Source: an uncultured Eubacteriales bacterium (GTDB lineage Bacteria; Bacillota; Clostridia; Christensenellales; Borkfalkiaceae). From it: a stretch of 6,304 nucleotides of DNA. Each line of letters starts with the position of its first letter. Position 1 is the stretch's first letter. The notes below the pieces were generated by a model, which ran no database searches, had not been told where the DNA came from, and worked only from the letters and a program-made list of their open reading frames with translations. Made by a program: the position numbers and the translations under genes. This document shows positions 6,202 through 6,304 of the stretch, one piece after another. The stretch covers positions 1-6,304 of the forward strand of contig CACXDQ010000157.1 of assembly GCA_902766475.1 (NCBI GenBank), written 5' to 3'.

Positions 6202-6299
6202 AGCGGCACAAGGTTGTCTGCCGCTTTGGTCGCCGCAAAATGCAATGTCGGCATTTTGCTTAGAGCGCATCGGTGTAAACGACGCACTGTGTCGTTTAC
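6202..6299. repeat. Cluster of three short hairpins
   Basis: Three consecutive perfect inverted repeats fill the right edge. AGCGGCA/TGCCGCT (6202-6208 with 6219-6225) has a 10-base loop. GCAAAATGC/GCATTTTGC (6235-6243 with 6251-6259) has a 7-base loop. GTAAACGAC/GTCGTTTAC (6275-6283 with 6291-6299) also has a 7-base loop. None is followed by a T-run, so they are not typical terminators. Together with the adjacent 'CHPERS' element they probably belong to a composite repeat. The third ends five bases from the window edge, so more copies may follow. Confidence 0.6.
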
Positions 6300-6304
6300 T
6301 ATAA

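Noticed and set aside
6054..6287. A 77-residue minus-strand open frame containing LCHPERSRR.
   Set aside because: This peptide is the well-known spurious translation of an interspersed repeat. The frame runs across several hairpins and has no Shine-Dalgarno site.
1..6304. A hidden defence system, toxin-antitoxin pair or CRISPR array.
   Set aside because: No regularly spaced repeats, small gene pairs or recognisable effector domains are present on either strand.

Overview
The window reads as a piece of chromosome from an anaerobic Gram-positive bacterium, most likely a gut-type member of Clostridia. The evidence is an oxygen-sensitive class III ribonucleotide reductase with its radical-SAM activase, strong Shine-Dalgarno sites, a consensus sigma-A promoter, and a signal-peptide plus single-membrane-anchor surface protein of Gram-positive style. 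The taxonomic placement is an inference; no rRNA or marker gene is present.

All five supported genes are on the minus strand, so the window is best read from right to left. Positions 5752-6304 hold no gene. The far right (about 6127-6299) looks like an interspersed repeat, with a widespread palindromic element whose spurious translation is 'CHPERS' followed by three short hairpins. Positions 5891-5939 hold two NrdR-box-like palindromes, and an extended -10 promoter lies at 5813-5821. Next comes a tight deoxynucleotide operon: nrdD (3577-5751), nrdG (3038-3562) and dut (2604-3041). It is closed by an intrinsic terminator at 2558-2594. NrdG installs the glycyl radical on NrdD, NrdD reduces ribonucleotides without oxygen, and Dut hydrolyses dUTP to dUMP. 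The three genes thus supply dNTPs and keep uracil out of DNA, under likely NrdR control.

The second unit begins at a near-perfect sigma-A promoter (2451-2479) and encodes a 564-residue exported, membrane-anchored protein (716-2410). Its last 100 residues form a glutamate-rich, repetitive, predicted cytoplasmic tail. I do not recognise its family. A strong hairpin (674-707) separates it from the last gene, which runs off the left edge: a sugar phosphate isomerase/epimerase-like TIM barrel (654 to beyond 1).

Most of the window is ordinary core metabolism. The points most worth a second look are the tailed surface protein and the palindrome over its promoter, the NrdR-box geometry upstream of nrdD, the lack of a Shine-Dalgarno site for nrdG, and the repeat cluster at the right edge. 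I see no sign of a defence system, CRISPR array, mobile element with its own transposase, tRNA or rRNA.
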